Positions 1-8,903 of a DNA stretch of 64,000 bases are shown here, one piece after another; position 1 is the first letter of the stretch, and each line of letters opens with the position of its first letter. Location: contig NMOS02000004.1 in the NCBI GenBank assembly GCA_002290645.2, positions 37,544 to 101,543 of the forward strand, given 5' to 3'. The translations under genes were made by a program, and so were the position numbers. This stretch comes from Candidatus Aquirickettsiella gammari. Its GTDB lineage: Bacteria > Pseudomonadota > Gammaproteobacteria > Diplorickettsiales > Diplorickettsiaceae. A model generated the notes under the pieces. The model worked only from the letters and a program-made list of their open reading frames with translations, ran no database searches and was not told the origin of the DNA.

Positions 1-498
1 ATAACCGTCACGGCTAAAAATCTATTACGCTTATTACAGCCAAGAAATATCCCTTTAATCATTAATGATCATATTGAGATCGCTAAAGCCCTGGATGTCC
101 AGGGTGTGCATATCGGTCAAAGCGATAAACCTTATCGCTGGGCGCGCAAACAATTGGGTTATGAAAAGATTATTGGCCTTTCACTTGAAAACATCCAACA
201 AGCCAAACAATGTCGTCACCTCGATTGTGATTATTTTGGCGTAGGACCTGTGTTTGCCACAAGCAGTAAAAAAGATGCCGCTACCCCTTTAGGAATGACG
301 CAGTTAAAAAAAATAAGCCGCTTACTAACGACTCCCTTAGTCGCTATTGGTGGAATTAATCAATATAGTCTTCATTCCGTGCTCAGCACGCCTGTTGCCG
401 GCGTTGCCCTCGCTGCCGCTATTTTTTCCGCGCCAAATCGACGCCAGATGGCTCAACAATTAGCCCAACTTATTTTAAACAATAAATCATTATGTTAA
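1..498 (+). CDS. thiE: Thiamine-phosphate synthase, 5' end outside the window
   Basis: ThiE joins the pyrimidine HMP-PP and the thiazole phosphate to make thiamin phosphate in the cytoplasm. The frame is open from base 1, so the start lies upstream. The partial product has the ThiE motifs INDH, then VHIGQSD near residues 35-41, FGVGPVF, and a late AIGGI phosphate-binding loop near the C-terminus. These follow the TIM-barrel order of the family. The stop overlaps the thiD start by 7 nt, so the two genes are translationally coupled. What lies upstream, and any riboswitch there, cannot be seen. Confidence 0.93.
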   Translation: MTVTAKNLLRLLQPRNIPLIINDHIEIAKALDVQGVHIGQSDKPYRWARKQLGYEKIIGLSLENIQQAKQCRHLDCDYFGVGPVFATSSKKDAATPLGMTQLKKISRLLTTPLVAIGGINQYSLHSVLSTPVAGVALAAAIFSAPNRRQMAQQLAQLILNNKSLC

Positions 499-1319
499 AA
501 AAATCTTCTCTAGCCAGTGTTGTTACTATCGCCGGTACCGATCCTTGCGGTGGCGCGGGAATACAAGCCGACATCAAAGCCATTTCAGCAACGGGCGCTT
601 ATGCCGCCAGCGTCATTACTGTGTTAGTAGCACAAAACACCTGTCATGTAACAGCCATTCAAGAAATTCCATTGTGCTTTATACAACAACAAATAGACGC
701 GGTATTCAGTGATTTAGCCATTGGCGCTGTGAAGCTGGGCATGCTCTACCAAGAAGAGATTATCCACTTACTGGTTAATAATTTAAAAAAATACCAACCT
801 CCTTTTATAGTACTCGATCCGGTGATGATCACTCAAACAGGCCATTTACTCTTAAAACCACAAGCCATCAATGCCCTGGTTAATGATTTATTTCCCATCG
901 CAACACTGATTACGCCGAATATCCCTGAGGCAGAAACGATATTAAAAAGTCCCATTAACGACTTCAATAGCCTACGAGACGCCGCCATCACACTGGCCAA
1001 ACAATATAAGATTTCGGTACTCCTTAAAGGTGGCCATCTAAAGAGTGTCGATTCACCCGACATTTTTTATGATTACCCAGAACAACAAATCCATTGCTTT
1101 AATACGCCACGCATTAATACGCAAAATACGCACGGAACCGGTTGTACCTTATCGTCCGCCATCGCCTCCTATTTAGCGCAAGGCGAAGATTTATATCATG
1201 CGATTGCAAAAGCCAAACATTATTTAAGCCAAGCCATCGTAGCGGCAAAAAACCTAAAACTGGGTCGTGGCAATGGGCCTGTGCATCATTTTTATTTTTT
1301 AGCCAAGGAAACACCATGA
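492..1319 (+). CDS. thiD: Hydroxymethylpyrimidine/phosphomethylpyrimidine kinase
   Basis: ThiD phosphorylates HMP twice to give HMP-PP, the pyrimidine substrate of ThiE. The 275-residue length is normal for this ribokinase-fold enzyme. Visible motifs are TIAGTDPCGGAGIQAD at the N-terminus (substrate and nucleotide binding), VLDPVM in the middle, LLKGGH, and the C-terminal anion-hole motif HGTGCTLSSA with the conserved Cys. The ATG sits inside the thiE stop region. The TGA stop overlaps the ATG of tenA in an ATGA junction, so thiE, thiD and tenA form one tightly packed operon. Confidence 0.95.
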   Translation: MLKKSSLASVVTIAGTDPCGGAGIQADIKAISATGAYAASVITVLVAQNTCHVTAIQEIPLCFIQQQIDAVFSDLAIGAVKLGMLYQEEIIHLLVNNLKKYQPPFIVLDPVMITQTGHLLLKPQAINALVNDLFPIATLITPNIPEAETILKSPINDFNSLRDAAITLAKQYKISVLLKGGHLKSVDSPDIFYDYPEQQIHCFNTPRINTQNTHGTGCTLSSAIASYLAQGEDLYHAIAKAKHYLSQAIVAAKNLKLGRGNGPVHHFYFLAKETP

Positions 1320-1969
1320 TATTTGACCAGATGCGTGCCATTGTAGCCGATGTGATGCCAAAAATTTACGCGCATCCTTTTAACCAAGAGCTCGCACTAG
1401 GAACCTTGGCTTTAGAGAAATTTATTTTTTATTTAAGCCAAGATGCACTTTATCTGACTGACTTCTCTAAAGCATTGGCACTCATCGCAACACGGCTTCC
1501 ACACGATCATCAAACTGAATTATTTATTCAGTTGGCATTGAATGCGATTAAAGCCGAACGAGAACTACAGGCTGATATCCTGAAAAAATATGCCTCCCAT
1601 CTACCTAAAATCAATGAACCCAGTCCATTTTGCTTTATGTATAGCAATTATTTATTACGCATGGCGACTACCGCTGAAGTTGAAGTGGCCGTAGCCAGTT
1701 TAGCGCCCTGTTTTTGGGTTTATCAACAAGTTGGACAAAAAGCAGGGGCTAAAAAAATAGCTAATAATCCCTATCAAGCATGGATAGATTTATATTCAGG
1801 CACTGAGTTTAATCACTCTGTCGATTCACTGATAGCAACACTCAATGAATTAGCCGAAAACACAACGCTCAACACACAAAAAAATATGCAGAGCGCATTT
1901 AGACGCGCCACACAATGTGAATGGAAATTTTGGCAAGGCGCTTATCAACAAGAATCGTGGCAAATTTAA
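1316..1969 (+). CDS. tenA: TenA family aminopyrimidine aminohydrolase (thiaminase II)
   Basis: TenA enzymes hydrolyse aminopyrimidine breakdown products of thiamin to HMP, feeding salvage through ThiD. The open frame extends upstream to 1142, but that part lies within thiD. The ATG at 1316, in an ATGA overlap with the thiD stop, gives a family-typical 217-residue protein beginning MIFDQMR. The catalytic-type Cys is C132 in the motif APCFWVYQ and the conserved Glu is E202 in CEWKFW, both where TenA proteins carry them. Together with thiE and thiD this suggests thiamin salvage; full de novo synthesis cannot be judged because thiC and thiG are not in view. Confidence 0.9.
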   Translation: MIFDQMRAIVADVMPKIYAHPFNQELALGTLALEKFIFYLSQDALYLTDFSKALALIATRLPHDHQTELFIQLALNAIKAERELQADILKKYASHLPKINEPSPFCFMYSNYLLRMATTAEVEVAVASLAPCFWVYQQVGQKAGAKKIANNPYQAWIDLYSGTEFNHSVDSLIATLNELAENTTLNTQKNMQSAFRRATQCEWKFWQGAYQQESWQI

Positions 1970-2038
1970 TAAGCGGCGCTTAAGGAAAATATTTTTAATA
2001 ATTAACTCTGATTAAATAATCACTTAAAGAAGATACTA

Positions 2039-2067
2039 TTGTTTATATCTTATTGAGCTGATATCAT
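2039..2067 (+). promoter_or_regulatory. Predicted sigma70-type promoter for the ankyrin-like gene
   Basis: A -35 box TTGTTT at 2039-2044, a 17-nt spacer and a -10 box TATCAT at 2062-2067 lie about 110 nt upstream of the ATG at 2176. The rest of the 206-nt gap after tenA is AT-rich with no gene. The match is moderate, and the AT-rich context makes chance matches likely. Confidence 0.35.
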
Positions 2068-2175
2068 AAAAAATAGAATAAAAGTAGATTTCATTGATAA
2101 AAAATGGCGATAATAAAATTAAAAAATTAATTACCGATCAATAATTAATTTTTTAGAATTATAGAGGGGTATTAA

Positions 2176-5100
2176 ATGTTAAATGGATATCAATTCGACG
2201 CTGCGCTTAATCTAGACAAGGTTTTCAAATGCACTCCACCACCCAAGATTAATTTTTCCATACTCCCTAAGTTAGCTAAAGATTGGCGTGCTGAATTAGA
2301 AGTTATCCTTTACCAATCCGAAAGTTGCTTAGAAAAAAAGAGCCTCGAAAAGCATTTAGGCGCAGATTCTAGTTATCAATCAAAAAAAATATTGGCTGAA
2401 CAATTACAACTTATTTATTATCGTTTACAAGGTGATTTAGATACAGAATTAGGCCAACTTTCCGATGATGCCAGGAAGGCTTTACTCAGTAAACTAACAG
2501 AAGAAATAACACAATGTACCGCTGGCTTCCACAACCGAGTCAATGCTATCGTTGCCTCTTTTCAAAGACCGCGTAATCTCGAGCAATTGCTCTACCTGGT
2601 ACGAACAACGATAGTAGAAGAGGTAGCTTTCTCGCTGACCAACGAAGTCCATGCCTGGAATCAGGTTAGTGTCATCGCGGCGACTGAGGGCTTGGGCATA
2701 AAACCTATTTTTTCTGGCGATCCTCATTCAGGGAATCTAATCGATGATAGCATTGGAAAGGCTTTACGAGAAAAATTTCAGAAAAAATTTACCCCTTTTA
2801 ACTTACCCAATTTATTAGTCCATGCTTTAATGGGACTACTCCCAGAATTAGAGGTAGAAAAATCAGAGATAGAAACAGGGGAAAAAGAGGGTTTATGCTC
2901 AGAAACAGTCGAAAAAATCATTAAGCTGATTAAATGCTATATACCAAATAGCATCACTTCCGATCCACTCGATTGGCAAAAATATTTTAACATCTATGAG
3001 GATTGTATCTTTAATGTGAATTGGAATGCCGTGTATCGATATTTTTATCAAGAATTATCTAAAGAAAATTATTTTAAACAAGCGCCCGAAATACATCATC
3101 TGGTTGACCGCGCTTATTACCACCTGACTTTAACGGAGCCTGATCCAACGGATCATGAATCTAGTTACATTAATCAACTCTTTGATAATCAACTCTTCGA
3201 TGAAAAAGACTATTCTAATTTCGATTCCAGCTTACTCTATCAATTAGAAAAACTAGAAATTAACTTTCCAGATTATTATCGCCACGTAACGGGCAACCCT
3301 AGCTTAATTAAGCGTAGTGTAGAACTTATTCCTTATTTGCAAAAAAAGTTCCCTGATAGTGAGAATTATCGGTCTGGAATAATGCAAGGATTTCATTTAT
3401 TGACCACCTTAAATTTAGAGGTGGATGAATATGTTATTTTAAGGATAGCCTATACATTGCTACTAAAGAATCAAATAAACTATACACCCTTAATGCTCGC
3501 AGCCCTTAACGACCCTAATATCGTAGAAGGTATTTTAAAGTTCCTCATCCAACATCAAACAATCATTGATATTGATATATGTCGGCAGCTATTCCTAGCA
3601 AAGGATAAATATGATCGTAACGCCCTGATGCTAGCCGTAGCCTATCAACCAATTGCAGCCACGTTGATGCTATCATTTTTCGATACATATCTTTTATCAT
3701 CTCCCGACAAAACCATCAAAAAATCTGCGGTTGATTTAATCCAGGAAATTTTTTTAGAAAAACAGGGTAATAATTATAATGTTCTGATGTTAGCTGCGAG
3801 TAAGCGAGCACAAATTGCTCTGAACATCCTGGGATTTTTAACAAAACATATCTCTAGCTTTGCCCAAAATACCCTGCAAACCTTATTTACCGCAAAACAA
3901 GACAATAGTTACACTGCCTTTACATTAACCGCATCGAATCACCCTGAATACGTAAAAAATATTTTATCTTTTATCGAAAAGCATATAAAAAAATTCGATC
4001 CCGAAGCCTTACGCGAATTATTTTTTTCAGGCCAACAAGGAACTGCTTGCACCGCTTTGATGTTAGCCGCGGATAATCAAGCCGAAGCAACTCAAGCTAT
4101 TTTAGACTTTATTAAAGCACATATAGAAAAGTTTGATCCCAAGCTGATTCGGCAGATGTTTCTAGAAAAAGATGGGCGCGAATATACTGCCTTGATGTCA
4201 GCCGCAAAAGCTCAAACTGAAACGGTAAAAATTATTTTAAGCTTTATCGAACAACACCGTAACATATTTTTTGATGACCAATTATTAATTGCAGAGGTTC
4301 TGCTCGCCAAGGATGAATTCGGCACTACCGCCTTGATGCTGGCCGCCGAAAATCAACCCAATGCGATGATACTTCTTTTAAATTTTATCAATAAAAATAT
4401 CGACATCCTAAACATTCACGTAATTCGAGAGTTACTCTTCAAAGAAATCCATGATTACGAAGCCAGCATGGGTGTTTTCCTGGGCGGTCGATTTAATACC
4501 AGAAAAACCCTGTTAATGGCTGCGGAACGAAAACATCCCCAAGTGACCGAAGCACTTTTGTCATTTATAGATGAACATATTGAACGGTTAATGCTGGAAA
4601 AACGCAAACATCCCCAAACAGCCAGCACACTTGATGAACATGCTAAACGATTAGAACCCGATATACTCACACAACTATTATTAGAAAAAGATGGCGCCGG
4701 TAATAATCCTTTTATGCGCGCATGTACTAAGCATCCAAGGACGATGAACGGCACTTTGAACTTCATTGCCAATATCACTGAAATGGAAAGTGGTGCCTTC
4801 AATAGCGTTCAAACAGAAATAGCTAATTTTATATTCATGCAACTAGCTCGAATGTCCTTGGAAGAACCCGAAGAAAAAACCATCGTCGACAAGATCTTAC
4901 TCAGTAGTTCACCGTTATTATTAACACATTTCACTAAGAACTATTTTGCCGAACGCCCGGCTAACCTAGCCTATATTACTAATCAATTATTCGAATGTTA
5001 CTTAGAAGAGCTTGAAGATAGAACAGTAAGGCATATTTCTTATACTACCCCGTTCTCTTTCTTTGGATGGCGTTATTCTACCCGCGAAAAAATGGATGCC

Positions 5101-5358
5101 GCTAAGAAACTCAAAGAAATTGTACAGCTTGATTCTTTTAGTTTACAACAGTTAAATGAACTCGATAAAAAAAACCGTTATCACTGGCCCTTAACGGAAA
5201 GCCGCTTGGGTAATTTATTTGCTGCTTACCGTAGCATTGCAGACAATGCAGTTGATAATCGAGCAGAGACCCTCCATATTCTTGATAATAACAATACCAT
5301 TACCCCTATTGAGAAACCGAGTACCTCTGCGGCTTATTTAAAGCAATCAGTGGCCTAG
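2176..5358 (+). CDS. Large ankyrin-like repeat protein, candidate Dot/Icm effector
   Basis: This is a 1060-residue cytosolic-type protein without signal peptide or membrane segments. A clear ribosome binding site (GAGGGG) precedes the ATG. Residues 1-430 match no family I recognise. From residue 436 a degenerate repeat begins, each unit opening with TALMLAA-like residues, at about 437, 482, 535, 580, 626, 671, 718, 778 and 844. The common period is 45 residues: an ankyrin-style helix pair followed by an extra helix such as ILDFIKAHIEKFDP. The tail (about 860-1060) is unassigned. Ankyrin-type proteins in Legionella and Coxiella are often secreted host-acting effectors, and the Dot/Icm locus lies in the same window. 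Effector status is an inference, as is host function. Confidence 0.75.
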   Translation: MLNGYQFDAALNLDKVFKCTPPPKINFSILPKLAKDWRAELEVILYQSESCLEKKSLEKHLGADSSYQSKKILAEQLQLIYYRLQGDLDTELGQLSDDARKALLSKLTEEITQCTAGFHNRVNAIVASFQRPRNLEQLLYLVRTTIVEEVAFSLTNEVHAWNQVSVIAATEGLGIKPIFSGDPHSGNLIDDSIGKALREKFQKKFTPFNLPNLLVHALMGLLPELEVEKSEIETGEKEGLCSETVEKIIKLIKCYIPNSITSDPLDWQKYFNIYEDCIFNVNWNAVYRYFYQELSKENYFKQAPEIHHLVDRAYYHLTLTEPDPTDHESSYINQLFDNQLFDEKDYSNFDSSLLYQLEKLEINFPDYYRHVTGNPSLIKRSVELIPYLQKKFPDSENYRSGIMQGFHLLTTLNLEVDEYVILRIAYTLLLKNQINYTPLMLAALNDPNIVEGILKFLIQHQTIIDIDICRQLFLAKDKYDRNALMLAVAYQPIAATLMLSFFDTYLLSSPDKTIKKSAVDLIQEIFLEKQGNNYNVLMLAASKRAQIALNILGFLTKHISSFAQNTLQTLFTAKQDNSYTAFTLTASNHPEYVKNILSFIEKHIKKFDPEALRELFFSGQQGTACTALMLAADNQAEATQAILDFIKAHIEKFDPKLIRQMFLEKDGREYTALMSAAKAQTETVKIILSFIEQHRNIFFDDQLLIAEVLLAKDEFGTTALMLAAENQPNAMILLLNFINKNIDILNIHVIRELLFKEIHDYEASMGVFLGGRFNTRKTLLMAAERKHPQVTEALLSFIDEHIERLMLEKRKHPQTASTLDEHAKRLEPDILTQLLLEKDGAGNNPFMRACTKHPRTMNGTLNFIANITEMESGAFNSVQTEIANFIFMQLARMSLEEPEEKTIVDKILLSSSPLLLTHFTKNYFAERPANLAYITNQLFECYLEELEDRTVRHISYTTPFSFFGWRYSTREKMDAAKKLKEIVQLDSFSLQQLNELDKKNRYHWPLTESRLGNLFAAYRSIADNAVDNRAETLHILDNNNTITPIEKPSTSAAYLKQSVA

Positions 5359-5359
5359 T

Positions 5360-5384
5360 TTCCCTGCACACCGTTGTGCGGGAA
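5360..5384. repeat. Hairpin just after the ankyrin-like gene
   Basis: An imperfect inverted repeat with GCACA/TGTGC paired inside and CCC/GGG and TT/AA outside, one bulged T and loop CCGT, begins 2 nt after the stop at 5358. No T-run follows on either strand, so it would be a poor intrinsic terminator. It may be an mRNA 3' stabilising hairpin between the two convergent genes. Confidence 0.35.
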
Positions 5385-5417
5385 TGGATGTTGATTAGAC
5401 TGACTTATAGAATACCT

Positions 5418-5792
5418 TTATGAATGTGAGTAAGGACGAGGGAGTTTACTGGTAAAGCCTAAGTAAAGTGCAATAATGGCCACGAGCAGATGGAAAAAAC
5501 TATCCGACATAGTGACATGGGCAATACCTAAATTGCCATTCACCGCAAAACCCCAGATCGCAATGCCCGCATAAATTACACCAAAAAACTTAAAATACAA
5601 GCGCGTATGAACGACAGAAGTACTCGCTGATAAGGCAATCAAGCCGGTAATAATATAGAAAAGGTTTAATAAAAGCCCTATCGTAAAGAAATTGAACAGT
5701 AAATGATTGGGGGTAAGAGGAGGAACAAAGCCCAATATGCCTAAAAGAATAAAAAAAATCGCAAAAATTAAGGCCATCCCTCTTAACAACAC
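5418..5792 (-). CDS. Small four-helix membrane protein, DUF4383-like
   Basis: A 124-residue protein made almost entirely of hydrophobic segments: about residues 5-25, 33-54, 67-85 and 96-113. The opening pattern, with ILLGILGFVPPLTPNH after the first helix, resembles bacterial DUF4383 membrane proteins. No enzymatic motif is visible and the function is unknown. It is convergent with the ankyrin-like gene. A fair promoter (TTGATT, 16 nt, TATACT) lies upstream on the same strand, so it is probably transcribed alone. Confidence 0.65.
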   Translation of the reverse strand: MLLRGMALIFAIFFILLGILGFVPPLTPNHLLFNFFTIGLLLNLFYIITGLIALSASTSVVHTRLYFKFFGVIYAGIAIWGFAVNGNLGIAHVTMSDSFFHLLVAIIALYLGFTSKLPRPYSHS

Positions 5793-5840
5793 ACCAAGAC
5801 CCCCTTTTGCTAAGGCTTTGCGTAAGCGACTAAAGTGACG

Positions 5841-5868
5841 AGTATAGTTAACTTCTCGAAATAATCAA
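5841..5868 (-). promoter_or_regulatory. Predicted promoter for the DUF4383-like gene
   Basis: Read on the minus strand: TTGATT at 5868-5863, 16-nt spacer, TATACT at 5846-5841. Expected transcription start is near 5834, leaving a leader of about 40 nt. Both boxes are close to the sigma70 consensus. Confidence 0.45.
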
Positions 5869-6206
5869 ATAGCCTGCGCTGCTCATGAAGATCACAAACA
5901 GCGCGCTAAATGTCTAACAATTAAGCATTAGGATTACAAAATCAAGCTTACCCACAGATTCTGTGAATAACTTTGTGGACAGCATTGGGGGAAGCGAGTG
6001 AAAACCTTGACTTATAAGTCATCCTTACAATTTGTACAAGCTTTAAGCAAAAGAAAAAAATATCCTTTTTTCAAATAGTTATCTTATGTCAATCAGAAAA
6101 TTACTTTTAGTGCTGTTAAGATTAAACCGAATAAATTAAATTAATATCCCTTGTGCAAAAGTCCTGTACATTCTTGGATAAAGTAAGCGTTGTCAATAGG
6201 TAGTCT
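5869..6206. other. Gene-free region upstream of the addB-like gene
   Basis: No convincing gene lies here. It contains a perfect inverted repeat CACAGA-T-TCTGTG at 5953-5965. Its right side runs into TGTGAATAA, the reverse complement of TTATTCACA, which fits the DnaA-box consensus. A near-box TTACCCACA lies just to the left. The part from about 6040 to 6160 is strongly AT-rich. I see no strong promoter for the downstream nuclease gene, although one must lie here if it is not read from far upstream. Confidence 0.3.
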
Positions 6207-8840
6207 ATGGAAATTTATAACAAACTCTTTGAAATTTTAAATCCTGGTGATCTGCTCCTCACCGCCAATAAACGTTTAATTTCGTTTTTACATAAAGCGT
6301 ATGCCGATTATCAACAAACACAAAAAAAAATGCGCTGGCCAACACTTTCCTTGTTTACTTTATCGCGCTGGTTAGAATTACTGTGGGAAAAACAACAAAT
6401 AGAACAACAAAGTTTTCCTTTTCGCTTACTCACAGAACAACAAGAATATGTCATTTGGCAAACTATTATCAATAAATCCCCTTATCTTTTATTAGATACG
6501 CAGGATACCGCCAAAAGAGCACAACAAGCTTGGCAACTACTCCATCTGGCACAACTTAATTATAGATCGTCTCACTTTAAACAAAATAAGGAAACAGCCA
6601 ACTGGCAAACCTGGGCCAGCACTTTTGCTGAGCTTTCTAATACCTACCATTATATCGACGCGTGTAGTGCTACGAATCTTTTGATCGAATTATTGCAAAA
6701 AAAAATACTAACTCCGCCTAAACGTATTTTTTTGCTGGGATTCACCGAACTTAATCAGCAATATAAAAAATTATTAGATTGTTTAGCCGAACAACATTGT
6801 ATCATCTCTCACTACACACCCGCTTATAGCAAACCTAAATTACAACGTTTAAGTTTAGTGGATAAAGAAACAGAATTTCGCAGCATGGCACTATGGGCCC
6901 ATCAATGCGAGCAAGCCGGTAAAAGAAATATAGCCTGTGTTGTCCCTAATCTTATCGAACAGCGACCGCAATTGCTCAGGCAATTTAGTGAGGTATTCAC
7001 CGAACTAACCCCAACAAGCCTACATCGACCGCCTTTTAATATTGCTGCCGGCAATCCGCTCAAAGAATTTGCTCTGATTCAAACCGCCCTAACGATTATT
7101 GAATTAAAAAATATTAATTCCTTTAGTAAAGTGAGTGGATTGATACGCTCACCTTATCTAGGCGGCGCTCAACAGGAGCAATCACAACGTGCACAACTGG
7201 ATATTAACTTACGCTGCCATAGTGAAAGCAAACTAAGTTTAGCCGTCCTAGTCGCGGCGAGTAAAAAACAAGCTTGTCCACACTTAGGCCACTTAATAAG
7301 TCAGCTTATGCCATTACTCAAAGAATATGAGGGTAAATCTTTAGCTAAGCCCAGTTTGTGGGCCAAACACTTTGCTAAAAAATTGCATTGTTTAGCTTGG
7401 CCTGGTGAACGCAATCTAAACAGTTGTGAATTTCAATTGCTTGAACGTTGGTCCGAATTATTGACTGAACTGGCGGGTTTGGATTTTATTCTGGGCCCAA
7501 TAAGTCAAGCACACGCTTTACAACAACTGCAAGAATTAATTGCCAATTGCTTATTTCAAGCTAAAACACGCCATGATCCTCCTATTCAGGTATTAGGAAT
7601 ATTAGATACTGCCGGTATTTACTTTGATGCGATGTGGATAATGGGTCTAGATGATAAAACCTGGCCAGTCGCTGCCAAAGCAAATCCATTTATCCCTCAT
7701 TTTTTGCAGCGACAACATCAGTTACCCCATGCATCGAATGAACGGGAATTCTATTTTGCACATCTGTTGACACAAGGTTTAATCCGTAGCGCGCCAACAC
7801 TTATTTTTAGTCATGCAGCGCAAAACTTAGATCAAGTTTTACGTCCCAGTCTATTAATTAACGCGATGCCCTCGATAGAATTGAGCGAATTAACACTGCC
7901 GCATTACCAATCACGCGCGGAAAAGATACGCGCCACGCAAGATTGGGAATATTATCACGATGAGCAAGGTCCAGCGCTACCGGGTGAGCAATACTACTCG
8001 GCGACGAGTCAACTGCTTCAATCGCAAGCGACTTGTCCTTTTCAAGCCTTTGCACGCTTTCGTTTAAACGCTAAATTTTATCCCTTGCCAGCAATCGGAC
8101 TCAATGCCAGGGATCGTGGCATACTTTTACATCAAGTTTTAGAGCAATTTTGGAATACCTTAGTGAATCAAGAGGCACTCTTGCAATTATCTGACGTCGC
8201 GCTCGATGAGCAAATCGATACGGCAATTGATTTATGTATAGTCAGCTACACTAAAAAACGACCCTTTATTTTCAAACCTCACTTTATCGATATAGAACGC
8301 CGTCGTTTGCGTAGTCTGTTAAAAAATATCGTTGACCTAGAAAAACAACGTCCGCTTTTTATACAATCGCTACATGAACAAAAACAAAACTATACACTCG
8401 GTAAACTGGCATTGAATTTACGTATTGATCGGATCGATCAACTGGCCGATAACAGTTACCTCCTCATTGATTATAAAACTGGTCTCCCTACGACAATAAA
8501 TTACTTAGAAGAACGCTTAGATCATCTGCAGCTACCGCTGTATTGTTTAGCCTATGCTGAAACCGTACGCGGTTTTGCGCTGATGCATATTCGTAGCAAT
8601 ACCCTTGCGCTACAAGGGATCACGGCAGAAGAAACCGGGATGACGCAACTAAACTCACTCAAAAAACTAAAGACAACGCTGGTTCTACGCAGTTGGTCCG
8701 ATCTGCTCAAGTATTGGCGCGCCTTATTAGAAAAATTAGCACAGCAATTTGAAATAGGTTTTGCGGCAGTGGATCCGAAACGCGGTTCAACAACTTGTCA
8801 GCAATGTGATCTAAAGTTACTGTGTCGCATCAATCACTAG
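6207..8840 (+). CDS. AddB-like PD-(D/E)XK nuclease of double-strand break repair
   Basis: An 877-residue protein of the AddB-like 'probable DNA repair protein' type. Its C-terminal nuclease domain shows GILLHQVLEQFW, the acidic residue D741 in RIDRID, and D755/K757 in LIDYKTG, the PD-(D/E)XK signature. Four Cys suit an iron-sulfur clasp: C610 in TCPFQAF, then C864, C867 and C873, spaced C-X2-C-X5-C as in AddB. The N-terminal half is helicase-like but I see no intact Walker A, as expected for AddB. It very likely works with the AddA-like protein at 10651-14043 in resecting DNA ends, in place of RecBCD. An opposite-strand gene separates the two subunits, which is unusual. Confidence 0.85.
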   Translation: MEIYNKLFEILNPGDLLLTANKRLISFLHKAYADYQQTQKKMRWPTLSLFTLSRWLELLWEKQQIEQQSFPFRLLTEQQEYVIWQTIINKSPYLLLDTQDTAKRAQQAWQLLHLAQLNYRSSHFKQNKETANWQTWASTFAELSNTYHYIDACSATNLLIELLQKKILTPPKRIFLLGFTELNQQYKKLLDCLAEQHCIISHYTPAYSKPKLQRLSLVDKETEFRSMALWAHQCEQAGKRNIACVVPNLIEQRPQLLRQFSEVFTELTPTSLHRPPFNIAAGNPLKEFALIQTALTIIELKNINSFSKVSGLIRSPYLGGAQQEQSQRAQLDINLRCHSESKLSLAVLVAASKKQACPHLGHLISQLMPLLKEYEGKSLAKPSLWAKHFAKKLHCLAWPGERNLNSCEFQLLERWSELLTELAGLDFILGPISQAHALQQLQELIANCLFQAKTRHDPPIQVLGILDTAGIYFDAMWIMGLDDKTWPVAAKANPFIPHFLQRQHQLPHASNEREFYFAHLLTQGLIRSAPTLIFSHAAQNLDQVLRPSLLINAMPSIELSELTLPHYQSRAEKIRATQDWEYYHDEQGPALPGEQYYSATSQLLQSQATCPFQAFARFRLNAKFYPLPAIGLNARDRGILLHQVLEQFWNTLVNQEALLQLSDVALDEQIDTAIDLCIVSYTKKRPFIFKPHFIDIERRRLRSLLKNIVDLEKQRPLFIQSLHEQKQNYTLGKLALNLRIDRIDQLADNSYLLIDYKTGLPTTINYLEERLDHLQLPLYCLAYAETVRGFALMHIRSNTLALQGITAEETGMTQLNSLKKLKTTLVLRSWSDLLKYWRALLEKLAQQFEIGFAAVDPKRGSTTCQQCDLKLLCRINH

Positions 8841-8903
8841 GTCTATGCATTTTTAAAATTGCTGAGCTTAGGGTAGCAGAGTCTTCCCGGTGGAATACGC
8901 TTC

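Noticed and set aside
1142..1315. N-terminal extension of TenA by 58 codons
   Set aside because: It lies entirely in thiD in another frame, has no TenA similarity, and the ATG at 1316 gives the normal length.
1986..2030. TTAA direct repeats resembling a PmrA box before the ankyrin-like gene
   Set aside because: The spacing is 10, not 11, and the DNA is so AT-rich that such repeats are expected by chance.
4455..4802. 115-codon antisense frame within the ankyrin-like gene
   Set aside because: A shadow of the repeats; no ribosome binding site and no similarity.
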